A DNA stretch of 64,000 nucleotides, from positions 7,688,001 to 7,752,000 of the forward strand of contig NC_070561.1 of NCBI RefSeq assembly GCF_026914185.1, given 5' to 3'. Shown piece after piece: positions 42,939-54,694 of the stretch (positions are counted from its first letter, which is position 1; the number at the start of each line of letters is the position of its first letter). Source of the stretch: Puccinia triticina. Lineage: Eukaryota > Basidiomycota > Pucciniomycetes > Pucciniales > Pucciniaceae. The notes beneath the pieces were generated by a model that worked only from the letters and a program-made list of their open reading frames with translations, searched no databases and was not told the origin of the DNA. A program made the translations under genes and the position numbers.

Positions 42939-43965
42939 GAGCATCTCCACCCGGGGAGGTAAACCGGGTTGCTATCCCGCGTTTACCAACCCGAACCCAA
43001 AAAACACCACCCACCCGGGGTGGCAAATGAGTTTCTATTTTGCCTCCGGAGGTAAAAATCGGCATTGGGTTGCTACATATGGCAACCCAATAGCAACTCG
43101 ATAGCAACTCCTCCTGGCTCATCCCCCCTCAACACTCATCAACTCAAGTGCATAGACATGTCATACAACAACCCATAAGGTAAGTTTTACATCAACAAGT
43201 AAAAAAAAAAAAAATCAACCTATGAGAGCTATCAACGACTGTATTCCAGTCATTGAGAGCTTGACTATTGACGACTGGCTTTACAGGTCATCGAAAGCTT
43301 CGCCAGCTATACCGCTCACTAAGAGCTTTGTAAAGCTCTTGATGACCGGTATAACCGGTTGTCCATAGCTTTGCAAGCTATCGATGACCGGTTCGAGAGC
43401 TTGCAAAGCTATGGACGACCAGCTATACCAGTCATCAAGAGCTTGCAAAGCTATGGACGACCAGTTATACCGGTCATTGAGAGCTTGCAAAGCTATGGAC
43501 GACCAGTTATACCGGTCATCGAGAGCTTGCAAAGCTATGGACAACCAGTTATACTGGTTCCATAGCTTTGCAAGCTATCAACGGCTGGATATAAAGGTCA
43601 TCGATAGGTTTGCAAGCCATCGACGACTGGTTTTAACGGTAATCAATAGTTTTGCAAGCTATTGAGGACCGATTATAATGGTTGTCAATAGTTTTCACTC
43701 AACAATTGGTCATATCATCAATAGCTTTGCAAGCTATCGACGACCGGTTATAATAGTCATGGATGGCTTTGCAAGCTATCAATGACCATCTACATATATA
43801 GGGCTTTTAATGGGTCATGAAGGAGTGTGTTGGGGTGCTTCCGTATGTAAATATTATAGCAACCACGGGTGCGTGCCAGAGCCGCGCGGGTTGCTATATG
43901 CAAAACATGAGTTGCCATTGCGGTGTTTTAGCAACCTGAGTTTACCTCTCCGGGTGGAGATGCTC
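42939..43965. mobile_element. Harbinger-like MITE carrying a tandem array
   Basis: The ends are GAGCATCTCCACCCGG and, at the right, CCGGGTGGAGATGCTC. TTA flanks both sides (42936-42938 and 43966-43968), the PIF/Harbinger duplication type. Next to each end lie segments with GGTTGCTA and TTAGCAACC. The centre is a tandem array (43225-43790). There is no coding capacity. Confidence 0.85.
43225..43790. repeat. Tandem array of about 42-bp units
   Basis: Units contain GAGCTTGCAAAGCTATGGAC and a TATACCGGTCATC segment; AGCTTTGCAAGCT is itself palindromic. The units at 43390-43560 are in one orientation, and at both sides the complementary orientation appears, so the array as a whole is a partial palindrome. 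Confidence 0.85.
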
Positions 43966-44915
43966 TTAGGGTGCCAGTTTGCAAATTTGTTGATTCCGAT
44001 GTTTGATTGGTTTGGTTGGCTTGTCATTTTTCTCTTAAGTCTGTGACCCGGGGTTCGGGACGGGGCATGAGTGTCAGCCCGGGACCCAACCCCCAGACCC
44101 CGGATATGCCGGCACCCTGAAGCCCCGGGTCATGATACTTTTTTTTCTTGCCAGTAAAATGACGTGGGCATCATCCCATTATGTTTCCACTTAGGGCTTC
44201 AGTGGCCCAGAGACCTGCCCGTTGGAGTTGAGAGTCTGTACATCCGTAGTCCATCAGCCTATTGTCCTCTGCTAATACACTTGAAAATCCAATAAATATA
44301 GTTCTGTATAGCATACCTCCCGCCCCGGACCAGTTAATAGGCTTTCAATCTAGATATAACTAAAGAAATAGCCTCTGGGGGCCAAAAAAACCAGTACAAA
44401 TTTCTGTCAATGCAAGTAACACCGGCTTCAATATCCTGTACAAATTCTGTCATGCAAGTAGCACCGGCGTTGATGTTCTTTTTGTACTGACAAGTCCGTT
44501 CAACCCTGTTCATGCAGCTTTGGGTGAGAGACATCACCGTTTGGTTTGAACCAGACTGCTTGATCAACTTTCAACTTTGAACAGACTCCCCTAGACTCCC
44601 TCTTCCGTCTCTGAATCAGCACGGCAGCAGTGATTGTTTGAATGGACTCCCTCAGTTCCGTCTCAGAATCCGTCCAAGCAGTGATCTGCTGGAACAGAAT
44701 GATAACTTTGTACTGCATGCCTGCCTGCTCCCTTCAACGGACTTGCTGGGGTTTGTTGACCCTGTTCATTGTGCAAAGCTATTTTATCTTTTAGCTTAGC
44801 GTCAGCGCAGATACGCGCAATTGCACTGACGCTACACTAAAATATAGCACATTTGCACTGCGCTACGCTACACAACGGTCAATAGAAGGTGTTCCTGATG
44901 TGTAATACCTCCTTG
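43966..44915. other. Possible solo LTR and a CGCTA repeat
   Basis: The segment at about 44041-44335 starts TGTGACCCGGGG, has a GC-rich inverted start and an AATAAATATAG signal near its end, as a solo LTR might; no target duplication was found. Minus-strand frames at 44334-44718 have no family features. A CGCTACGCTA block lies at 44780-44880. Confidence 0.35.
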
Positions 44916-45300
44916 GAGCTTAAAAATTTTTCTAGAGAGTGTATTCTTATGGCAGAAAAAATTTAGGGCTGTTTGGAGCACCATAGATAAGGTTTTGGGG
45001 GTTTGCCTTAGTAGGAAATCCGCCAAATTATCACCCTGGCTACACAGGGTCTCCCTAAGGAGTACTAGTGTTGTGAAGCTTAACATTGTTTTAAAGAGTT
45101 TATTATTATAACAGAAAAAAATTGGGGCTGTTTGGAGCACTGTAGATAAGGTTTTGGGGGTTTGCCTTAGTAGGAAATCCGCCAAATCCACCCCCCAGCT
45201 ACAATTAATGCTGTGAAGTTCACAATATTCTCTAAAGAGTGTATTCATATTGCTGTAAAACCTTTAGGGTGTTTGGGTACAACGGTGACAAGATATAATT
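44916..45300. repeat. Three diverged tandem units of about 150 bp
   Basis: Units starting near 44916, 45077 and 45213 share a GTGTATTC or GTTTATTA segment, GGCTGTTTGGAGCAC and, in the first two, an exact GATAAGGTTTTGGGGGTTTG. They are non-coding. Confidence 0.65.
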
Positions 45301-45689
45301 TTTTTGGACTTACTTTGCGCACTGCGGGTGAAGTTCACAACTTTTTCAAGATTTTTTTTGACCAATCAATAGACAGGCTTTTAATTGGCCTCTCTGAATT
45401 TTTTGAAGCATTCTTCTGTGTTAAAAAAATCATGAAAAACTAGAACAAAAGTAGGATGTGGGGGCCTTAAAAACAAGGTTCCCATTGCCCAGAAATTCCA
45501 AATATTTTCTTGGACTTGCTTTGCACACTGCGGAAAACTCTTTGCGCACTGTGGGGGTTGTCGTCTCAACGTCCAGCCCCCAGCCCCCAGTGCGCTGTAG
45601 GACTCGTGTGGGACACTAAATATAATTTGGTGAAATATCCGCTGGGGGGGAAATAAATTGCTTAATAGGTTGAAAGGCTATTACAACTT

Positions 45690-46580
45690 ACGGGTGTTTT
45701 GAAAGACCTGCCCCTCTAATAATACTATGCAAATATCTAAGAGTCTTGTAATCAATATTTATAAAGATACGGCTGATTCCAAGATAGATCTTACTTTCAT
45801 ATAGTAATCTCTATCAGACCTAGATCACTTGATTCAACAGGCTAGCAAATCTGTTATAACTTCTTTGCTCGCAGGCAATATATTTACTTTTTTATACTCG
45901 TACTACACGTTACTAATATGCTGTTTAATGAGAACTTGTTGCTGTGTTATGCTTGGTTCTACTACTGCCAAAACACTAATACTGCTACTAAACTTCTACA
46001 CTACTTGTACTAACCACTAATACCACTAATAACCACACTGCTGACTAAACTACCGTATGTGACCAAACCTCTGTAGGCTGATCCTAACTAAACTAACTAA
46101 CCACTTGTGACCAAACCTCTGTAGGCTGATGGCCAAAAGTCTGATGAGGGGAGAAAGGGCCTCCTTATATATTGAAGGGTGAGAGATTTTTGCTCCAGGA
46201 AAGCTCCTCATGAGGGATTATTGCTGCAGGGGATCTCAACTACCCAGCCTCTCATGCATGTACTGCGCTGCATGTACAAACAACGAGGGGTTTATGCTGC
46301 AGGAGACACTCAACTACACAGCATCTGCATGCGTGTGCTGCACTGCCTTACAAACAATGAGGGATTTATGCTGCAGGAGACACCTCCTGTACATCCTATC
46401 TACCTGCACATGATGTGCTAGATGTACAAACAATGATGGATTTATGCTACAGGAGACACTTCCTGTACAGCTTATCTACCTGCATATGCTGTACTATATG
46501 TACAAACAATGAGGGATATGTGATGCATGAGGCGCTTGAGCTACACAGCACTTTCATGCATGTACTGTGCTACATGATGT
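45690..46580. repeat. LTR-like relic with a minisatellite
   Basis: The left part (45690-46180) parallels the LTR-like region at 39206-39660 in several short blocks. From about 46210 to 46580 there are about five units of 75-85 bp with ATGAGGGATTTATGCTGCAG and a GTACAAACAATGA segment. Confidence 0.6.
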
Positions 46581-48311
46581 CATGTGTTGCTATGCAACCA
46601 AGCCACCTTCCATCCTCTTCCACACACTCTGCATCCACTGTCTAACCTGTCCCATCCCCAATGTTGGGGGTCAAAGCCTCTCCTCCCATCTTTCTCCTTC
46701 TTCCCTTCTTCCCCCACACCGTATTACACACTCCCTCTACTATAATACCTCTGCAATGGGCTTTTGGCATTGTCACGCATATGGAACACCACAGCGCTCT
46801 TCTGCCATGGCTCTTTGCGCACTGCATTTCCCCCTGAAAAATCGGCTTGCATTTCTTGAAATATTTTTTGATGAATCAATAGAATGGCTTTTTATGATCC
46901 CCCAAAAAAATAATCAAGTCATTTAGGGGTCTCCTTGAGCCTAGAGAAAATTGACATGAAAAAATCATATTTTAACGCAACAAGCATTTAAAAAGCCACT
47001 TCCTGCAACCCAGTAGCCACAAAAACTTAACAGTACAATAATGCATGTGAAATTTCAAAACCTGATAATTTTCAGAATTTTGACCAGCTTTCTTGTAGCT
47101 CAAATAGGTATTGCGTTTATTATTTTGCGTATATGTATAACTTTTTTGTTACACACACCAAAGGCACAAAATTTGAGAGCACAGAGAAATATGCTTCAAA
47201 TGAATTCCCTGAACTTCCTAGCAATAGTGTGTAATTATAAAATGAGAGATAAGGGGTGCGCGGCAGGCTTAGTAGGAAAATTACTGCTAACTGTGTAGCT
47301 TGTTTGTTACACACCCAAACAGTCCCAAAATTTCAGAAATGTTTTCATTGTGGATATTCTCCGCGCCATAAATTTCTTGGCAATAGTGTGTCATGATAAC
47401 ATGAAATGTAGTGTGGCGGGCTTAGTAGGGGGTGAAGGGAGACCAGAAGGGAAAGGAATACAGCAATGGCAACAATATGGGCAGGTGGGATTGGAGCAAT
47501 ATAACTATGTATGTAGGCAAGCTGATTGCTGGAAAAGAGGCCAAAGCCAATTGTGGCCACACATTATTTTGATTTTGGAGGTGATTGGAAATACAGAAAT
47601 ATGGAGTATCTACACTGGAGAAAATCAGGAAAAATCAGAAAAACCCTTGGACCCAGACAAAATTGTGAAAAAGAATCAGGCTGTATCAATCCAGACCTCC
47701 CAAAATTCCTTACAGGTATATGCCATCTGCAAATGTATCTACCATATTTCCCAGAGAAGTTTTTGATCCACCTTTTTTTGGTTTGATCATGAATCAAGCA
47801 CATTTACATGTTACAAAAGTTGGCCCAGAATAAATCTCATCATTGGATAGAAATGGGCATCTTCATGACATAAAGACATGGTCCCCTCCAACTTATCACT
47901 AATTCAACATCTGATCAACAAATCCATTGTTCATACATTAGGCTACATTTATTTTTGGGATAATGTAAAAAGTTACACAAGGGTTATGGGTAACTCTAGC
48001 ATGAATTCAGTCACTGGGTCTGTTGGAATTACGGTATGACACTCTGTAGGAAGTGCCACAGATTGCCCCCTGGTGTGTGTTTTATTTAGCCCCTGTGCAA
48101 CCCCAGTTTTGCAGGCAGCTCAATACAGTAGAATGCCACATTCAACTGTAGTTGGTCAGAAAAACAAAGAAAACCAAGGAGGGTGGTATACCATTTGGTC
48201 TGTCAGGCAGACACATTGAAATTGTGTCTTTGGGCTAAACAATAGTGCATGGTCACGTCATGTGCAGCATTGGGTTGATTGGGCAGGGGGGGGGGGGTTG
48301 TGTGGAGGAGC
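46581..48311. other. Intergenic, nothing certain
   Basis: Two diverged direct copies of a 160-bp block start near 47136 and 47296 (TTTTGTTACACACAC or TTTGTTACACACCC, then a CAATAGTGTGT segment). Open frames at 47350-47786 overlap in two registers and are not called. A G-run lies at 48286-48297. Confidence 0.4.
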
Positions 48312-48912
48312 GGCCATATTAGAGATGGCCGCTGTGAGCCACGGTAACTGCAAACGTTTCCGGAAAATATTGAACACCCACACCCACTGAGGCAGTTGGA
48401 GCAGGTACCTGCAGGTACCTGCCATTGAATGCCCCTCTCCACCGGTCATGGAGAGGGTTGAACAGTCCTCAATGAGTGTTTACACGGTCTCTTGATGACA
48501 GGGAAAACCAGTAATCAAGAGACTTTATACTTTCTCTTGATGACCAGTTGGAACTGAGGATCACCAAGTGAACCTGGGTATCTGCGGCTGGTGAGTGTGC
48601 CGCCTTGTTTTTTTGGCCAAAACAGACACCAGCAACCTGCAGGTACTTGTTTGATCAGGGAAGAAAATACAGCTCTCAATGGCCTGTCAGTTCTGGCCAT
48701 CAAAAGGCAAACATATTTAACTAGTAAGGAATGCCCCAGAGAACACGGGTACCTGGTTGTTTTTTGACCCAAACCCCACACCCGGCACCACATCCGGCAC
48801 CGCCTGGCGGGTGCGGCGGGTGTATTTGGGGGGTACCCCCCACTTTTTACTGCATAAAGAGCACTTAATTTCATATATATAGAAAAAAAATGAAAAAAAA
48901 AAACATTGGCAG

Positions 48913-51900
48913 TCAATTGTCATCTACCTCTACCACCTTTCTTTTTGCTTTCTGCTGCATCTTTTTCTTCAAAGTGATTTCTCCTTTCCAATTGGCTAAA
49001 GCTCCTGGATTGATTTTGTTGTTCTTTGAGTAGAAGGCAACAGTCATCCCGCGACTGACTGACTTCGCTGTAAGCCTGTGCCTGCGTGATGTAACATAAC
49101 TGGCTCCAAAGCTGAATGACCTCTTGACATCAACAGATTTTCCTGAGAGGTTGAGAGAAGTGCCGAGATTAGTTAATGAAAGCCACAATGAACAGAGAGA
49201 AACTTACCCGGGCAACTTAAAACATCCAGTGCCATGTGGACAAGACCACCGTGCAAGTTGCCGGCACGCTTCTTCTGGGTCCACCACTGGAGTGGATTTA
49301 CAGGTTTGTTACCTCCCAAGACAAGTCCTCCAGCAAGCAACATGTCCAATGCGTCGGATGACCTATTGCCGCCTCAGGCCGCCGCAGCTTCACTGAGGTA
49401 AGAAAGCATACCAGTCCCAGGCTGCGAAGTATTAGATGATGTTAGATCAATTGTTCAACAAATAATTAAGAATGAAGTTTGGGACTTACCTTGGAGGCGG
49501 GATCCATTGTAGCAGAGGGAGTCGGTAATGTTTGTGGCTTGTAATGAGAAACCCACATGTCCTGTGCAAGGCGTATTGCCTTGGAGATCCAATCAGGCTC
49601 CCAGTTTGCTAATTTGAAGTACTTGTCCCAAAACAAGGGGTGTAGGACTGAACCCCGCCAAAAAAAACTGCAAGTCAATAAATATTATACCTTCAAATAA
49701 GCAAGGAAGAAGAGACTTACAAATCGTGATTCTGTAGAGAGGAGATGAGTCAGTCAGACTCAAACTGTAATACTTGTTTGTTATCTTCAATCCAATTTGG
49801 CATGCATTCCTCAAAGCTGGAGGAAATTCCTTGTTGTTCTTGATAGTTGTTGATAAGTGTTCAGTGATTTGGTTGATGAATACAACTGTATTTGCCAAAC
49901 GTGCCAAACCAGACACAGATACCTGTAAAGTGATCTCATGGAAGAGATTGAGGACCTTGACCAAATGGTGTGCCAAGCAAAATTCGGACTCGTCCACGTA
50001 AAACTTGCGGTCAACACAATACCTTTTAAGTCGCTGCCATTCAAGGCCTTGAGATGATTACAGAGATCAGCAATGGAACTCACATTGCAGCTTCACACCT
50101 GATTATGCTCTTGAGTTGGGCGTTTGTGGAATTCAACCTTGTACGCACATCTATTTCAATTGAATGTGGGGTATCACACCCTTTCTCTTGACATATCTTG
50201 ACAAACTCAGCTTGAGAGTTGGGCGAGAATCTTAATTTCTTGGCTATGGCGCAGAGCTGCAGCCACATGAAAGATCAGTCCCACAATTTTGCACATTTAA
50301 TTTGGTGATCTTCACTTAATTTTGCCTAACTTTGTTTACACAATTTGGTTGTATAGAGATCTTCTTCATCTTCATCACTACCATTTTCAATATCCTCCTC
50401 ACTGAGGGATTCAGAATTGTCGTTTTTTGCGTTGTGGATTGAATCAACATCACTGGAATCTTCATCAGATGGTTTGGCGGCCACTTTGCCACAGGCAAGG
50501 CTTGAATACGACAGATTAAATCAGTAAACAAATACAAAAGATTAAATCAGTAAAGATTTTGACAGAGAATTGGAGAACTGAGAGACCAATTGATTTACAT
50601 TTGAATTTGTGCCTTGGTATTGTCCCCGTCAGAAGATGAAGCATCAGGATCTACTGAAGAATTGGTCCCCGTTTTCCCCTTTGTCTTATGAGTTCCAAAC
50701 GGTCAAAGGATCCCCTGGACAATCAAGTTCAGGATATGAGCGAAGCACCGAATCCATTTGCTATCGCCCTTGAGCCGTGGCCACTTCATCCGCTTGAGCT
50801 CCTTCACCATTGCTTCATTGTTTGAGGCATTGTCGCTCACAATCCCACAAATCTAATAATCAAACAGCTTCCTCAGGCTTGGAAGCAACCAAACGTGAAT
50901 CTGATAGAAACTACTACTCTTACCTGGTTTTGAATGCCAAATTTCTCTACAAGTAGTCGGATGGTCTGGGCCAAGTACTTGCCAGTGTGCCTTTGTGAAA
51001 GTTGAATGAAGTCCAGAGGCATTGCCTCTAGTTCAGACTTATCAGTTTCTTCTTTTAATTGATATATAACAATGCCCAAGATGTCAAAACCATTCGGTGA
51101 CTGCCATGCATCGACCCCTAAGTATAAGGCACCTTTGTGCTCCTAATAAAATATACAAATTAGTATATTTCTAATCAGATGCACTCAAATGGAGAAAGAT
51201 GGGGCCCTGACCTGCAAAGTAAATTGGTAGCTATCTTGTATGGCTGAGTAGAGCAAGTGAATGTCTTTCAAAACTGCTTTTTTGGTTGGTAAATTCTTGA
51301 GAACAGTTGGATGGAGGAGCTTTTTATGGCTAGCGTCAACAAGTGCCAAAAAGGGCCAAGCAGCTTCAGCGCACCAAATTGGGCACAGTTGTGGCACCTG
51401 AGGGATATCAAAAATTTAGCGTCCGATCTCAAAAGGAATGATCAGAACAAACATACCTCCTTTGGGTCAATTGACCCAGTACCTGTAATCCCAAGTCCAC
51501 CCAAAGTGTGATTCTTTTGTGTTTCACTTTGCTTGCGGATGCAATTGGATGCATGTTTGATGAGATTACTACATGAGGAGTCTGAGGTTGGCCAGCTAAT
51601 CTTAGTTCCACACCTGATTTGAGCCATCAGGAATCTGCCAGTCTTGTAGAGGTAAAGAGAGAAGAAACTCACACAATGCAGGGGTATGCAATCATCTGCC
51701 GGCCAGACTTGTCTTTTTGTTTGGAAAGCTCAGGTATTCCATAAGATTTGTAGCATACGCTGACGTTATTCTGGGCAACTTTCCGGGCTTGATCTAAGTT
51801 ATCAGAATCGGGAAATGGGAACAGTCAGAACGGGTTTGATATTCAAAAGAATCAATCAGCCTACTTACTTAACTCCTCCTTGTCCATCGTTGGGCAAAGT

Positions 51901-52013
51901 CCTCCTGATGTGGCTGGGTTGTTGTCGTCTAGGTTTTTGAGGGGATTTTGAGATGATGAGTTCAAACTGGTTCCTGATTTCTGGAGCCTCTGTTGGCTGC
52001 AAGTTGGTTGCAT
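48913..52013 (-). pseudogene. hAT transposase of the large element, at least one stop
   Basis: A multi-exon gene. Exon 1 starts at 52013 (MQPTCSQQ) and ends at 51869. Later exons give IAYPCIV joined to CGTKISWP, with SNLIKHASNC as a BED-type zinc finger; then LFLALVDASHKK-type core; DAWQSPNGFDILGIVIYQLK; ICGIVSDNASNNEAMVKELK; WIRCFAHILNLIVQGIL; later NKYYSLSLTDSSPLYRI and, near the end, VKRSFSFGASYVTSRRHRL from the dimerisation domain. A TGA at 50703-50705 follows VQGIL, consistent with CGA to TGA. I could not verify every exon, and the 49200-49500 part is unclear. The closest recognisable group is hAT (Ac-like). Confidence 0.8.
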
Positions 52014-52359
52014 GGTGGTTGATATGTCAGTGGAGGTTGGTGGAAGGAAGGGATATTGCTGATATCTATCCAATTTCCAACCCGCCACCCCAACCCATAT
52101 ACCCCGCCACCCCGCCCGCCCCCCTGACGGGGGCGGGGTGTATGGGGGGTATCCCTAGAGGTATCCGGGTACTGGGCACTTTTTCACCAAAAACAGACAC
52201 CCAACACCACATCCGGCACCGCTTGGCGGGTGCAAGGCGGGTGTGAGGGGGTACCTGCCCACGGGTGCCAGGTACCCCCCATGGAGTACCAAAAGGCATT
52301 ACTTATCAACTAGGTGCTCCCTGTTTGCACCCACTGAGGCAACAGTGGGTCAGCTATGC

Positions 52360-52830
52360 TAACCATATCTGTTAGCGCAGCGCAAATATACTACTTTTTA
52401 GTGTAGTGTTAGTGCAATCACAGGCATTTGCGCTAACACTACGCGTGCAGGGTGCAAATCTATTTTATCTTTTAGCCTAATATTGGGCAAGATTTGCGCA
52501 ATTGCGCTAACACTAAGCAAAAAGGGCGCGGGCTATGCTGCACTACAGCCCTTTTTGTGGCAAAAAAAGCATTTTTTTCCGCTAAAAGCGCCTTAGTGCA
52601 ACATAGCATAGCGTAGCGGCTGTAGTGAAGCGCAACGTAGCATAGCGTGGCAGCTGTAGCAGAGCGCTAATGCTAAACAAAAATTGGCATGTTGGTAGCA
52701 CCAATGAGAATTAGCGCAGTGTAGAGGCGCTAACACTATTCAAAAAAGGCCGGCACTTTTTGCCGCTACGCTCAACTTTAGGGCTAAAATAGCATAGTTT
52801 AGTGTAGGGGCCCACCATTGCTTGAGGCTC
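52360..52830. repeat. CGCTA/TAGCG-rich block inside the hAT element
   Basis: Repeated GCTAACACTA, TAGCGTAGCG and similar words in both orientations over 470 bp. The same vocabulary occurs at 37858-38025 and 44780-44880, outside this element. It is either a nested element or a captured repeat. Confidence 0.55.
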
Positions 52831-53590
52831 AGGGAGGTGAGTTTTAGTTGAGCTCCTCACAATGACGGCTACAGAATGGTCATTGGGAGGATTCATCCTC
52901 TTGATGACCGTCACAAACCAGCTATTGGGAGGACTTGATCCCCTTGACAACCAGTTGGTGTCAGTCATCAGGAGGAAACAACCCTCTTGATGACGGGTGC
53001 AGACTGTTCATTGAGAGCACTCAGTCCCCTCAATGACTGGTGTGAGTACCCTTGTTTGATGATGGGACAGACCAGTCATTGAGAGTGTCAAGTCCTCTCA
53101 ATGACCGGTCTTCACCCTTCATCAAGAGGGGTGCTGCGGCACCCTTATCCACATAGAGTGGCTGGTGTTGACCACAGGTACCCGGGTAACTGGTGCTTTT
53201 TTCCCCAAATTCCAACACCCGCACCTGCACCCAGCACCCACAGCCTACGGCCTACGGCAGGTACCCCCCAGTGGGTGCTGGGTACTGCCAAACAGGTATC
53301 ACTTGGAAATCCTTAGTTGGAACCAATCATTCAGAGACTATATATGCTTTCTTGATGACCAGTCAACAATTCATCAAGAGGTTGCAAGTTCTCTGGATGG
53401 CTGATTGAACTGGTCATCCAGAAGGTGTACCCTGCTTCTTGATGACGGCTTGACCGGTAATTGATTAGCACAACCAGTCAACTCGGTCATTGAGAGATTG
53501 GCACTCACTCTCAATGAGTGCATGAACGGTATTAAGGGCCGGCATGTATGCCAATACATACATACCCCTCTGGATGACCAGTCATCAGGA
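52830..53590. repeat. Palindromic TGATGACC/TCATTGAGAG array
   Basis: Degenerate units of about 50 bp, each with an inverted pair such as CCTCTTGATGACC and a TCATTGAGAG segment. They are built like, but different in sequence from, the array at 24880-25660. Confidence 0.65.
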
Positions 53591-53899
53591 GGCTGCAATA
53601 TATTGGTGGGTACCCACTGTGAGTACCCGGGTACCTGGCAAATCTTTGCAGATTGTCAGACACCCCCACCTGCATCTGCTGGCGGGTATCCCCTGATGGC
53701 CAGCAGGTACCTGCCAGCGGACTGCAGGTATCCACAACAGGTTTGCGGGCGCCATCTCTAGGCCATATGGCCAGGGGGAGGGGGAGCGGTTGGGATTCTG
53801 GTTGAGTTAGGGTGAGTTGGGGTTATGCAAGGGTGTTGTGTAAAAAGTTGGTGATTTTTTTTGTTGCAGACAGAATCCCTGATTGAGTCTTTGCACTTT

Positions 53900-54263
53900 G
53901 GCACTTAGGGACCAAAAGGAACGGGAACAAGTTAGGAGAGGAATTCATCAGGAATTTCATGGACAGCCAGAAGCTTACAAGTCAGCTCCTATCTTAGATG
54001 ATAAGAATAAAAGTCCAATCATATTTGATGAGTATGTCAAGAAGCTGGAAGATAACCCAAATGAATGGGATATTGACATGACACTCTTAGCAATGTGTAA
54101 TGCCTTTGAAGTCTACATCTTAGTTATTTCTCTCAACAGTTCAACACCTTTTATATACAAAATTAGTCCTACTTATATGGTTATCACTGCCCTTCCATGT
54201 TACATCTCATGTGTACATGCCCAGCACTATGAGATAGCTTTTCACATCTCAACCCATATCTGA
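53900..54263 (+). pseudogene. OTU-like cysteine protease fragment, left arm of an inverted repeat
   Basis: The frame holds EFHGQPEAYKSAPILDD, WDIDMTLLAMCNAFEVYILV and HAQHYEIAF, matching the middle and the catalytic His region of OTU-type deubiquitinases. The N-terminal D-G-x-C segment has decayed to unrelated codons, so the catalytic Cys is absent. The fragment forms the left arm of the inverted repeat centred at 54281. Confidence 0.6.
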
Positions 54264-54291
54264 TACAGTTGGGTTAAAGTTAGGGTTGGGG

Positions 54292-54553
54292 CAACTGTAT
54301 CAGATATAGGTTAAAATGTGAAAAGCTATCACATAGTGCTGGGTGGGCATGTAAACATAAAATGTAACATGCAAGGACAGTGATAACCATAGAAATAGGA
54401 CTAATCTTGTATATGAAAGGTGTTGAACTGTCAAGAGAAATAACTAAGATGTAGACTTCAAAGGCATTACACATTGCTAAGAGTGTAATATAAATACCCC
54501 ATTCATTTGGGTTATCTTCCAGCTTCTTGACATACTCATCAAATATGATTGGG
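54292..54553 (-). pseudogene. C-terminal half of the minus-strand OTU-like fragment
   Basis: It reads (minus) DEYVKKLEDNPNEW, LLAMCNAFEVYILVIS and a region that should give the catalytic His. Compared with the other arm, a 4-bp insertion near 54330 shifts the frame there. The upstream half lies at 58188-58335, across the Harbinger element. Confidence 0.6.
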
Positions 54554-54694
54554 ATTAGTGGTATTCAAAATTGGCATCATAAATTCATAGATGCATAAAT
54601 CATAAAAAATGATGACAAAAAATTTATGCACCCCCCAAACCCCTAACCTCCCCCCCACATAAATCATAAATACGCCAAACAAATCCAAATCGCA

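Larger units (their letters stand above)
48320..53760 (-). mobile_element. Large hAT element with exact 8-bp target duplication
   Basis: The left end TAGAGATGGC (48320) and the right end GCCATCTCTA (to 53760) are exact inverted repeats. GGCCATAT flanks both (48312-48319 and 53761-53768). The element is 5441 bp. Between the ends lie GGTACC-rich subterminal palindromes (48400-48850, 52090-52300, 53170-53290, 53600-53740), arrays of TGATGACC/TCATTGAG units (48460-48560, 52830-53150, 53320-53590), a CGCTA-type block (52360-52830), and a multi-exon transposase on the minus strand. Confidence 0.9.
53890..54553. repeat. Inverted repeat of OTU fragments with a 20-bp spacer
   Basis: The left arm ends at 54271 (..ACAGTTG) and the right arm starts at 54292 (CAACTG..). 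The arms are about 90 percent alike by eye over more than 250 bp. The right arm is cut at 54553 by the Harbinger insertion and continues beyond it at 58188-58335, so the original arms were near 400 bp. Confidence 0.85.
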
